Below, piece by piece: positions 25,217 to 32,345 of a stretch of 64,000 nucleotides of DNA. Made by a program: the position numbers and the translations under genes. The notes under the pieces are model-generated. The model saw only the letters and a list, made by a program, of their open reading frames with translations, did not search any database and had not been told where the DNA came from. Every line of letters starts with the position of its first letter. Position 1 is the stretch's first letter. Source of the stretch: Alistipes shahii WAL 8301 (GTDB taxonomy: Bacteria; Bacteroidota; Bacteroidia; Bacteroidales; Rikenellaceae); NCBI RefSeq assembly GCF_025145845.1, contig NZ_CP102253.1:3658001-3722000 (forward strand), written 5' to 3'.

Positions 25217-25296
25217 AAAAAGGCGCGGCCGGCTACTAATCTCTATGCAATGACTTGTTATGGCAGTAACGGGTCTTTGTTTGGCCGCGCCTTTTT
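25217..25296. terminator. Long-loop hairpin after the AspT/YidE-like gene
   Basis: A 14-bp perfect stem (AAAAAGGCGCGGCC at 25217-25230 and GGCCGCGCCTTTTT at 25283-25296) with a 52-base loop sits 4 bp beyond the transporter stop. The A/T flanks make it a terminator-like element on the minus strand. Genes 24837 and btuR lie beyond it, so read-through or an internal promoter is needed. Confidence 0.7.
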
Positions 25297-25299
25297 GAG

Positions 25300-26982
25300 T
25301 TATCCGAAAATCAAAATCAAAAGCTGGGCCGCCAGCACCCGCAGGAACATCGACAGCGGATAGACCGTAGCATATCCCACCGAAGGTGCGTCGGACGTGG
25401 TCTGCTCGGTCGAATAGGCCAGTGCCGGCGGATTGGTCGACGCGCCCGAAAGCACGCCGATCAGCGTATAATAGTTGAGTTTGTAGTAAAAACGTCCGAA
25501 AAGCCCCGCCAGCAGCAGCGGAACGATCGTGATTACAGCTCCGTAAGCGATCCAGACATATCCGCCCGCGACGAGCGTAGGCACGAAATCCTCGCCGGCA
25601 CCCAGCCCCACGCCCGCAAGGAAAAGCGAAATGCCCACTTCGCGCAGCATCAGGTTGGCCGACATCGTCGTATAGGTGATGAGCCGGTAATGCGGACCGT
25701 AGCGGCCGATCAGGATGGCGACGATCAGCGGACCGCCGGCAAGGCCCAGTTTCACGGGCTGCGGAACGCCGGGAATCCAGAACGAAATACTGCCCAGCAC
25801 GACACCCAGCGCGATGCCGATGAAAATAGGAATCAGGTTGGGATGGTTGAGACGCTTGAGCGAATTGCCGAAGAGCCGCTCGGCATGGGCTACCGAAAGT
25901 TCGGGACCCACGACCGTCACCCGGTCGCCCAGCTGCAACTGCAGATTCCCTGCAGCCACCAGGTCGATACCCGAACGGTTGATGCGTGTAATGGTGACGC
26001 CGCTCGTGGAGCGGATGCGCAGTTCGGCGAGTGTCTTGCCGTTCAGCTCGGGTTTGGTGATAAGTATTCGGCGTGAAATCATCTTCCTATCCGGCATCAT
26101 CGGACCGGCATCCACCTCCCGGCCGAGCAACGCGACCAGTGCCTCGGCATCTTTGGGCGCCGCCACGAGCAAAATCCGGTCGCCGCAGCGGAGCGTCGTC
26201 GCAGCATCGGCCAGTTCAGGAGCTTCGCCCGGACGGCAAATCCGCGACACGACGAAATCGCGCAGGGCCAAACGGCGTATTCCGGAGATGCTTTTACCCT
26301 CGACGGCAGGATTGCAGATTTCGACGGAAATCCGCCGGGTCGTCAGGTCTTTCAGCACGTCCGTACCCAAACCTGCCGCCTCTTCCTCCTGCCGCACGTC
26401 GATACGCAGCAGATAGCGCAACGCCAGCAGGGTCAGGATGGCTCCGATCACTCCGAGCGGATAGGCCAATGCATAGCCTGTCGCGATATCCGGGGCATCG
26501 GCTCCGGCGTGCAGGTCGCTGAAAGCCTGCTGCGCGGCACCCAGCCCCGGGGTATTGGTCACGGCACCCGACATCACGCCGACCATCGTCGTCATCGGAA
26601 GCCCGGTGACATAATAAAGGGCAACCGTTGTAACGACGCCGAGCGCCACGACCAGTACGGCCAGTTTGTTCAGTGTGATGCCGCCCTTGCGGAACGAGGA
26701 GAAAAATCCGGGACCGACCTGCAAACCGATCGAATAGACGAAGAGAATCAGTCCGAACTCTTTGAGGAAGTGCATCAGGTGCTCGTCGATGTTCATGCCG
26801 AAATAGCTGAACGCGATGCCGACGAACAAAATACCCGTCACCCCCAGCGACACCCCGGCCACCTTCACCTTGCCCAACATGATGCCGAGTGCGATGACCA
26901 GCGCCAGGATCATCACCGAGTGGGCGACACCGCCGCCCCAAAGCGACTCGGAACCAAATAGCAATCGTTCGAGTAATTCCAT
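25300..26982 (-). CDS. AspT/YidE-type transporter with RCK_C domains, B12-riboswitch controlled
   Basis: The start is ATG 26982 (MELLERLLFGSESLWGGG); the frame extends upstream to 27132 with an unlikely sequence. The 560-residue protein has two membrane halves of about five to six helices each (for example AHSVMILALVIALGIMLGKV, and VAGGYVWIAYGAVITIVPLLL) flanking two TrkA-C/RCK_C-type cytoplasmic domains (about 200-370: SVEICNPAVEGKSISGI, GDRILLVAAPKDAEALVALLG, VTITRINRSG, LQLGDRVTVVGPE). That is the aspartate-alanine exchanger / YidE-YbjL duplication family. A canonical cobalamin riboswitch lies 150 bases upstream, so it is expected to be made when B12 is scarce. Substrate unknown; a role in corrinoid, cobalt or precursor movement is inference. 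Confidence 0.85.
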   Translation of the reverse strand: MELLERLLFGSESLWGGGVAHSVMILALVIALGIMLGKVKVAGVSLGVTGILFVGIAFSYFGMNIDEHLMHFLKEFGLILFVYSIGLQVGPGFFSSFRKGGITLNKLAVLVVALGVVTTVALYYVTGLPMTTMVGVMSGAVTNTPGLGAAQQAFSDLHAGADAPDIATGYALAYPLGVIGAILTLLALRYLLRIDVRQEEEAAGLGTDVLKDLTTRRISVEICNPAVEGKSISGIRRLALRDFVVSRICRPGEAPELADAATTLRCGDRILLVAAPKDAEALVALLGREVDAGPMMPDRKMISRRILITKPELNGKTLAELRIRSTSGVTITRINRSGIDLVAAGNLQLQLGDRVTVVGPELSVAHAERLFGNSLKRLNHPNLIPIFIGIALGVVLGSISFWIPGVPQPVKLGLAGGPLIVAILIGRYGPHYRLITYTTMSANLMLREVGISLFLAGVGLGAGEDFVPTLVAGGYVWIAYGAVITIVPLLLAGLFGRFYYKLNYYTLIGVLSGASTNPPALAYSTEQTTSDAPSVGYATVYPLSMFLRVLAAQLLILIFG

Positions 26983-27131
26983 ACCGAATCCCGTTTTAGG
27001 CCGAGCTGTTCCCGCAAAGCGAAACCCGTGTGCCGAAAACGGCACAGCAATCCTTGCAACAGCATCGGAATTAAAATTATCATGCAGTATACAACCGAAA
27101 TCAAACGCCCATCCCTCGGGGTCCTTTGACA

Positions 27132-27312
27132 TCGAATCGACTTGGCAGGTCTTCTGACTGACTCCTGTTCCGAAGCCTTCCCGATCCTTGCGGATCAGTG
27201 GCTGAGATGTTCGAAACCTTCACGGAGTTTCACAGCAGCGGGACTGTCCGGGATTTGCACCCGATTCCCTTTTCATTTCCTCCCCGGCACGGGGAACGGA
27301 AAACCAAATCTG
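27132..27312 (-). ncRNA. Cobalamin riboswitch (minus strand)
   Basis: On the minus strand the order is GGTTTTCCGTTCCCCG, AAAAGGGAATCGGGTGCAAA, CCCGGACAGTCCCGCTGCTGT, AGCCACTG, GGGAAGGC, and AGTCAGAAGACCTGCC. All landmarks of a B12 aptamer are present. It leads the AspT/YidE-like gene and probably the downstream small gene and btuR. Confidence 0.96.
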
Positions 27313-27315
27313 GGG

Positions 27316-27323
27316 CAAATATA
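27316..27323 (-). promoter_or_regulatory. Promoter -7 box for the minus-strand riboswitch operon
   Basis: Read on the minus strand, TATATTTG fits TAnnTTTG and stands directly before the riboswitch. Confidence 0.6.
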
Positions 27324-27409
27324 ACGGTTAATCCCGAAAAACAGCGCTCGACAACAAATTATTTTCGTGAAACAGCATTACAAACGCCCGAAACGACTAT
27401 TTTTGTTTC

Positions 27410-27982
27410 ATGGATTTTTCATTTCGATATACCGCAGAAGACCATTGCGCTGCATTGCCCGTGGCTGACTATATCGCCCGGTTCCGTGATGCCAAGCGGT
27501 TTTTGGAGTGTTGCCGCGCCTGCCGCAATTACGGCTGCAGCTGGGGATGTCCGCCGTTCGGATACGATGTCGGAGCATATCTCTCGCAATATACGTCAGC
27601 ATTGATTATCGCGACGAAGATCACTCCTGCCGAACAGCACGTTCCGATGTCGGAAGCCGGCCGGCTGATCCGCCCCGAACGGCAGCGGCTCGAACGGCGG
27701 CTGCTCGAAATGGAACGCAGGTACGGCGGACGGTCGTTCGCCTATGTCGGCACCTGCCTCTACTGCCCCGAAGGAACCTGCACCCGCCCCGAAGCGAAAC
27801 CCTGCCGCCACCCCGAACTGGTACGTCCATCGCTCGAAGCCTGCGGATTCGACATCGCACACACAACCTCCGAACTCTTCGGCATCGAACTGAAATGGGG
27901 TACAGACGGATCATTGCCCGAGTATTTGACCCTTGTCTGCGGGTTCTTCCATAATGCAGAAAATATAATATGGAACGGATAA
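27410..27982 (+). CDS. DUF2284 cysteine-rich putative metal-binding protein
   Basis: The 190-residue cytoplasmic protein has clustered cysteines: CCRACRNYGCSWGCPP (about 34-49), CLYCPEGTCTRPEAKPC (about 118-134) and a late Cys in TLVCGFF. This is the DUF2284 (predicted metal-binding) pattern and would suit an iron-sulfur or zinc centre. The reaction is unknown. A TATTTTTG box at 27398-27405 is so close to the ATG that a transcript from it would be almost leaderless. The gene overlaps the DUF71 gene by 13 bp, so the two work together or are co-translated, divergent from the riboswitch-led operon. Confidence 0.82.
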   Translation: MDFSFRYTAEDHCAALPVADYIARFRDAKRFLECCRACRNYGCSWGCPPFGYDVGAYLSQYTSALIIATKITPAEQHVPMSEAGRLIRPERQRLERRLLEMERRYGGRSFAYVGTCLYCPEGTCTRPEAKPCRHPELVRPSLEACGFDIAHTTSELFGIELKWGTDGSLPEYLTLVCGFFHNAENIIWNG

Positions 27983-28716
27983 AAGCCGTATTCAACTGGA
28001 GCGGCGGCAAGGATTCCGCCCATGCGCTGTTGCGGGCACAGCAATCGGGCGAATACGAGATCGTCGCGCTGCTGACTACCGTAAACCGGGATACGCACCG
28101 TTCGACGATGCACGGCATCCCGACGGCATTACTGCAAATGCAGGCCGAAAGCATCGGCGTTCCTCTTTATATCGTAGACCTGACGCCCAAAGGCAATATG
28201 GAGGATTACGACGTCGCCATGTCCCGGGCCGTGGAGCATTTCAAGACGCAGGGCGTGACCCGTTTCATCTTCGGGGATATTTTCCTGCACGATGTGCGCA
28301 AATACCGGGAGCAGCAACTCTCGCCGCACGGAATCGAAATCGTGGAACCGCTTTGGGGAAAATCTTCGGAAGAGGTGATGAACGATTTCCTCGTATCGGG
28401 ATTTCGGACGGTCGTCGTAACCACGATGGCCGACGGACTCGGCGCCGACGCCATAGGCCGGGAGATCGACCGCGGCTTCATAGCCTCTCTGCCTGCCGGA
28501 GTCGATCCCAATGGAGAAAACGGCGAATATCATACATTCTGTTACGACGGTCCGATCTTCCGACAGCCCGTGCCGTTCCGGCTGGGCCGATCTTTTTCAC
28601 AAAGCTACGACATCCGCCTAGACGACGGAACGGTGAAAACTTATTCCTATTGGTTTGCCGACCTTCAAGCTCTAAATACAAATTCGGATGCAGGAACCGG
28701 CCCTGCATCCGAATAA
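27970..28716 (+). CDS. DUF71/COG2102 ATP pyrophosphatase, B12 salvage candidate
   Basis: The 248-residue protein carries the PP-loop SGGKDS motif (NWSGGKDSAHAL, residues 9-20) of the N-type ATP pyrophosphatase fold, and later GDIFLHDVRKYREQQ and EPLWGKSSEEVMNDFL, typical of the COG2102 family. In eukaryotes and archaea this family makes diphthamide; comparative genomics has proposed a bacterial subgroup that works in B12 salvage, based on clustering with btu genes. The location inside this B12 island fits that subgroup. It would activate a carboxylate with ATP and amidate it; the substrate is inferred to be a corrinoid. It converges on the TonB gene at 28732. Confidence 0.85.
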   Translation: MERIKAVFNWSGGKDSAHALLRAQQSGEYEIVALLTTVNRDTHRSTMHGIPTALLQMQAESIGVPLYIVDLTPKGNMEDYDVAMSRAVEHFKTQGVTRFIFGDIFLHDVRKYREQQLSPHGIEIVEPLWGKSSEEVMNDFLVSGFRTVVVTTMADGLGADAIGREIDRGFIASLPAGVDPNGENGEYHTFCYDGPIFRQPVPFRLGRSFSQSYDIRLDDGTVKTYSYWFADLQALNTNSDAGTGPASE

Positions 28717-28731
28717 CACGGTACATCTTGG

Positions 28732-31038
28732 TCACAGCGCGAATTTTGCTCCGATAAAGTAAGTGCGCGGAACTGCCGGACCGTAGATATAAGCGGCATC
28801 TTTGTTCTGGCCGAAATCGAGGTCCTTCTGGAAGCTGTCGAAAAGGTTTTTCACCCCGGCATTCAGTTCCAGCCGCAGTTGTTTCGTGAGCCGGAAATTG
28901 TACGACAGCCGCAGGCCCATATCCCAGAAATCGGGCGTCAGACGCTCGGTATCCCTCTCGATATACCCAGCATTGTGCTGCACGAGCATCCGGCCCGTGT
29001 AGTTGCCGAACACCGACGCCGTGAAATCACGCGTGAGGTTGACGTTCGCCGTCAAGTAGCCGTAATGGTCCGGCGAACGGAACATCCGCCGCTGGGGCGT
29101 CACGTCGTCCGACCATTTTTCGGGTTCGTCGTAACGGCTGCGCTGGAAGGTGTAGCCCAGCTGCAGCTCGAACCGTCCCGGAATACCCGCCTTGGCTTCG
29201 GCTCCCACGCCGGCCACGGTGGCTCCCGAAGCGTTGCGGCGCTCCTTAATGATGTTGCCCTGGGCATCCTCGCCGATTTTTTCGAGCGTAAACACGTCCT
29301 CAAGCATCGTGTAGAATCCTTCGACGAGCAGGTTGGCCTGCACTCGCCCGAAATTATGATACAGATCCACCGATGCACTCAGGCTGTGCGAGTATTCGGG
29401 TTTGAGATCCGGAGCGAGTCGAATGATCGCCACCTTGTTGTCCAAAGCGTCGATGTGCAGGTCCTCGTTGTAGGCCTGCGGCGCGCGGTAACCGCTCGAA
29501 TAGCTGGCCCGCAGGCCGATCTTTTCCGTCGGACTGTAACGCACGTTCACGCGCGGCGAAAAGACGACGTTCTTCATCATGTTGTGCTTGTCCACGCGGC
29601 CGCCGATCAGGAAGTTGAGCTTTTCGCTCCGCCACTCGTTCTGGAAAAAGAAACCCGTGCTATGGGTGGTCTGCTCGAAGTCGCGCCCGAAGCCGAGGTA
29701 TTTGTCGTGCAGCGTATTGTAGTTGTACTCGACGCCCGCCGTCAGTTCCGAGGGCAGGAACAGCAGTTTATGGAAAGAGTAGGTATATTGGGCTCCCGCC
29801 ACGAACGTCTTGTCGTCCGTAGCGCCATAGGCGTCGGGCTTCTTGTCCGTGCCGAAATAACTGTCACGGTCGATATTCTGCGCCGAAGTATAGATGCCCA
29901 TCCGGTGGCGGTTGTTCGGACTGAACCAGTCGAATTTCAATCCGCCGCCGTCGATCTTGTGATTGAGCTGTTCGGCGATATCGGCCATGTGGGGCGGCTG
30001 GTCGAACTCGTTGCCCCCACGGCGAAACTCGTGAATATGGTGGTATTCCGCCGTCAGACGCGTATAGGGCGAAGTTTTGTAATAGGCCCGAAATCCGGCC
30101 GTCTCGGAGTTGAGTTTTGGGATGTCCGAGAATCCGTCCCCGTTGCGGTCATACGAATCGCGGTCCTTAATCATGCCGAACAGGTAGACACCCATTTTGT
30201 AGTCGTCGGAGACGAACGAGCCGTTGAGCGAGGTGTTGAAGTCGGCCGTACCGCCCTCAAAGATATTGGTCGTATTGGAGAGTGTGACGGAGTTGCGCAG
30301 CGGCTCCTTGGTGATGATGTTGACCACACCGCCGATGGCATTCGCCCCGAACAACGCCGAGCCGCCTCCGCGGATCACCTCGACCCGCTCGATCATGGCG
30401 ACGGGCAGCTGTTCAAGGCCGTAGACCGATGCCAGCGAACTGAAGATCGGGCGGCTGTCGAGCAGTACCTGCGAATACTGCCCTTCGAGTCCGTTTATGC
30501 GCAGCTGGGTCGTACCGCAGTTGCCGCAGTTGGTTTCGACGCGCAATCCCGACTGGAAATTCATCGTCTCGGCCAGATTGCACGAGGCGGTCGATTCGAA
30601 GAGTTTGGCCGAGGCCACCGATACGATAGTCGGTGATGTTTTCTTGTTGGTCTCCGTCCGGCTGGCCGACACGACGACCTCTTCGACAGAAAGCGCCTCT
30701 TCGGTCAGGGAAAAATTGACCTCGATGGTCTTGTCGGGCGAGATCTCGACCGTCTGCTCGGCACTCCTGTAACCCACAGACGAGGCAACGAGCGTAAAAC
30801 GGCCCTGCGGCAGGTTCTTCAGGAAATAGTGCCCCGTGGCATCGGTAGCGATGCCGATGGTCGTGCCTTTCACGGCGATGGTGGCAAAGGCCAGATGTTC
30901 GTAGGTTTTGGCATCGACCACATGGCCGGTGATATTTGCGTCGCTCTGCTTTTGGGGCTTCATGGCAGGCTCCTCCCCGGCGGAGCATACCGCGGGGAGC
31001 AGGAGCATGAGAAATGCCCCCAATATTTTTTCTTTCAT
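28732..31038 (-). CDS. TonB-dependent receptor with carboxypeptidase-like domain, possible metal receptor
   Basis: The start is ATG 31038 (MKEKILGAFLMLLLPAVCSA, signal peptide). The 768-residue protein has an N-terminal CarboxypepD_reg-like domain (about 35-115: ITGHVVDAKTYEHLAFATIAV), a TonB-box-like LSVEEVVVSAS, a plug domain (about 125-235) with the unusual VETNCGNCGTTQLRINGLEG, and a barrel ending GAKFAL. The NCGNCG pair in the plug and the His-rich small protein encoded upstream suggest metal or metallophore uptake. Corrinoid uptake is possible given the surrounding island, but no riboswitch precedes it. It is not closely similar to the BtuB at 14318. Confidence 0.85.
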   Translation of the reverse strand: MKEKILGAFLMLLLPAVCSAGEEPAMKPQKQSDANITGHVVDAKTYEHLAFATIAVKGTTIGIATDATGHYFLKNLPQGRFTLVASSVGYRSAEQTVEISPDKTIEVNFSLTEEALSVEEVVVSASRTETNKKTSPTIVSVASAKLFESTASCNLAETMNFQSGLRVETNCGNCGTTQLRINGLEGQYSQVLLDSRPIFSSLASVYGLEQLPVAMIERVEVIRGGGSALFGANAIGGVVNIITKEPLRNSVTLSNTTNIFEGGTADFNTSLNGSFVSDDYKMGVYLFGMIKDRDSYDRNGDGFSDIPKLNSETAGFRAYYKTSPYTRLTAEYHHIHEFRRGGNEFDQPPHMADIAEQLNHKIDGGGLKFDWFSPNNRHRMGIYTSAQNIDRDSYFGTDKKPDAYGATDDKTFVAGAQYTYSFHKLLFLPSELTAGVEYNYNTLHDKYLGFGRDFEQTTHSTGFFFQNEWRSEKLNFLIGGRVDKHNMMKNVVFSPRVNVRYSPTEKIGLRASYSSGYRAPQAYNEDLHIDALDNKVAIIRLAPDLKPEYSHSLSASVDLYHNFGRVQANLLVEGFYTMLEDVFTLEKIGEDAQGNIIKERRNASGATVAGVGAEAKAGIPGRFELQLGYTFQRSRYDEPEKWSDDVTPQRRMFRSPDHYGYLTANVNLTRDFTASVFGNYTGRMLVQHNAGYIERDTERLTPDFWDMGLRLSYNFRLTKQLRLELNAGVKNLFDSFQKDLDFGQNKDAAYIYGPAVPRTYFIGAKFAL

Positions 31039-31127
31039 GGAAAAATCCGGTTTTTGATAATTACTGATACATATACATGGCAACGGGTGCGGGCAACAAG
31101 CCCGTCCCGTTCAGAATGGAATGTGTA

Positions 31128-31472
31128 TCAGCAGACGGGAGGTGCACGCAGCCCGTAAATCCGGATCGGAGCGTCCTGCCGGACGGCCGGTTTTTGCGTT
31201 TTGAAAATGAAGGAAACTCCCAGCAGCCGTAAGGCGAATGCGACGAGCGTCGCCACCATCATTACCAGCAGCGACAGGTGTGCGATCAGTTGAAACTGCT
31301 GCGGGGTATGGCTGTGGCCGGGATTATTCGAGGTACCGGAGAAAGGATGCGAGTGAACATAGATATGCCCGTCGATATTGTGAGCATGGGGAAACAGCGT
31401 AACAGAACTCCAGTACCATGCGAAGAGTACCAGTAGCAATACCGCACCTATGTTCCGTTTGTATTTTCGCAC
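31128..31472 (-). CDS. His-rich small membrane protein upstream of TonB receptor
   Basis: The 114-residue protein has an N-terminal membrane helix (IGAVLLLVLFAWYWSSVTLF), a periplasmic His-rich stretch (FPHAHNIDGHIYVHSHP, then PGHSHTPQQ) and a second membrane helix (LSLLVMMVATLVAFALRLLG). Small proteins of this kind stand before TonB receptors in many Bacteroidota. The histidines suggest binding of a divalent metal such as zinc, nickel or cobalt. It is 89 bp upstream of the receptor gene on the same strand, likely one operon. No named family is known to me. Confidence 0.7.
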   Translation of the reverse strand: MRKYKRNIGAVLLLVLFAWYWSSVTLFPHAHNIDGHIYVHSHPFSGTSNNPGHSHTPQQFQLIAHLSLLVMMVATLVAFALRLLGVSFIFKTQKPAVRQDAPIRIYGLRAPPVC

Positions 31473-31493
31473 TATTCTTTATATGATTGGCTC

Positions 31494-31501
31494 CAAAGAT
31501 A
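31494..31501 (-). promoter_or_regulatory. Promoter -7 box for His-rich protein and TonB receptor
   Basis: TATCTTTG on the minus strand, 22 bp before the ATG at 31472. No clear -33 box. Confidence 0.5.
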
Positions 31502-31785
31502 ACGAAAAAAGATGAAAAATGCATTGTCATCATAAGAAATGCAGACAAATTGCGGATGCAAAATACGAAATACAAATCTCATATTATTAAATACCAATCA
31601 TTTGACATTTCCAAAAAGTACCCGAAAGCTCAATGATCTTTCCTTATTCATTAGCCTGTGTGATTCGATATAGAGAAAATACAACACCTAATTTTACATT
31701 TTTCGGGTGTAAAATTGGGTATCAATCGTATAAAAGATTGATATTCAGAAATTATTTCGGCACGTATGGTACTTGAATATTGATA
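31502..31785. other. AT-rich gene-free stretch with one hairpin
   Basis: No gene seen. A 13-bp inverted repeat with one mismatch (31686-31698 and 31708-31720, ATTTTACA/TGTAAAAT core) and a 9-base loop is the only structure. It fills the space between the cargo and the IS remnant at the right end of element B. Confidence 0.5.
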
Positions 31786-32062
31786 TGCAACAAGACCTTT
31801 TCAAAATGGCTCATATCAAACTTGAAGTCCCGTATCAACTGAACCAAAAGAACCGGAAACAACTCTCATGAGCTTACAATCGTTCCAGAAAGCATATCAA
31901 AAGATTTCTCAACTTAACCAGTTCTTGATTAGTATGACATACGGGCTGTTTACCCGTACAGCCGTTAAAATCGAGCTTGGTCATGCTGCAATACCTCAGC
32001 TTCTACAATCATCGACAAAATTTGTATTATCAAATATGCTTTATTTTAATTCAACCAACAGG
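31786..32062 (+). mobile_element. Decayed 3' fragment of an IS982-family element
   Basis: The fragment matches the last quarter of the IS at 2908-3927: GCAACAAGACCTTTT, GGCTCATATCAAACTTGAAG, CAACTTAACCAGTTCTTGAT, GGGCTGTTTACCCGTACAGC, and TGCTTTATTTTAATTCAACC. The right terminal repeat at 32044-32062 has one mismatch. The reading frame is broken by small deletions and the 5' part is missing, so it is inactive and old. Confidence 0.88.
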
Positions 32063-32122
32063 TTACACAATAACAAAAGGGATATCCAACATTTGGTTTT
32101 CACATTACAACCATTTCTTCTC

Positions 32123-32142
32123 TGTGGGGAAAATGCGGGGAA
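32123..32142. repeat. Arm-type repeat, right end of element B
   Basis: TGTGGGGAAAATGCGGGGAA matches the left-end sequence at 4988-5007 in 19 of 20 positions, in the same orientation, 59 bp from the core. Confidence 0.65.
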
Positions 32143-32154
32143 AATCCGAAAATA

Positions 32155-32196
32155 AAAAATCGCCTAACTTGCCATAATCAACAAATTAAGCGATTT
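32155..32196. repeat. Inverted repeat next to attachment core
   Basis: AAATCGCCTAACTTG pairs with CAAATTAAGCGATTT, with two positions that would be G-U in RNA. It occupies the same place relative to the core as the palindrome at 4798-4833 and may act as a terminator after tRNA-Leu on the minus strand. Confidence 0.6.
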
Positions 32197-32201
32197 TACT
32201 T

Positions 32202-32214
32202 GTACCCGGAGCCG
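32202..32214. repeat. Attachment core (right copy) within tRNA-Leu
   Basis: GTACCCGGAGCCG, identical to 4836-4848. All but its first base belong to the 3' end of tRNA-Leu, so the tRNA is restored after integration. Confidence 0.8.
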
Positions 32215-32288
32215 GGATCGAACCGGCACGGCCATTACTGGCCACAGGATTTTAAGTCCGGCGTGTCTACCGATTCCACCATCCGGGC
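32203..32288 (-). tRNA. tRNA-Leu (anticodon TAA)
   Basis: 86 bases fold as a class II tRNA: acceptor GCCCGGA with TCCGGGT (first pair G-U) and discriminator A, anticodon loop CTTAAAA (anticodon TAA), long variable arm, and T arm with GGTTCGATCCC. CCA is not encoded. It is the integration target of element B and probably of element A. Confidence 0.96.
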
Positions 32289-32313
32289 GCAGTCTTTCGC
32301 CGAAAGACGCCGG

Positions 32314-32345
32314 CAAAAGTACGAAAATATTTACGATTTGCCAAA
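32314..32345 (-). promoter_or_regulatory. Promoter of tRNA-Leu
   Basis: On the minus strand TTTG (32342-32345) is followed by 20 bp and TACTTTTG (32314-32321), a full Bacteroidota -33/-7 pair. It overlaps the 3' end of miaA. Confidence 0.7.

Larger units (their letters stand above)
4836..32201. mobile_element. Element B: integrative mobilizable element carrying a B12 uptake island
   Basis: The ends are defined by the 13-bp core repeat (4836 and 32202) that duplicates the tRNA-Leu 3' end, and by a 20-bp arm-like sequence near both ends (4988-5007 and 32123-32142, 19 of 20 identical). An integrase gene is the first gene inside the left end. The backbone carries integrase, regulator, VapE-like ATPase, primase, MobC and relaxase but no conjugation pore genes, so it is mobilizable rather than self-transmissible. 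The cargo is devoted largely to cobalamin acquisition. NBU1 of Bacteroides is a known precedent for integration into a tRNA-Leu gene. The core is short, so the boundaries are a strong inference rather than proof. Confidence 0.78.
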
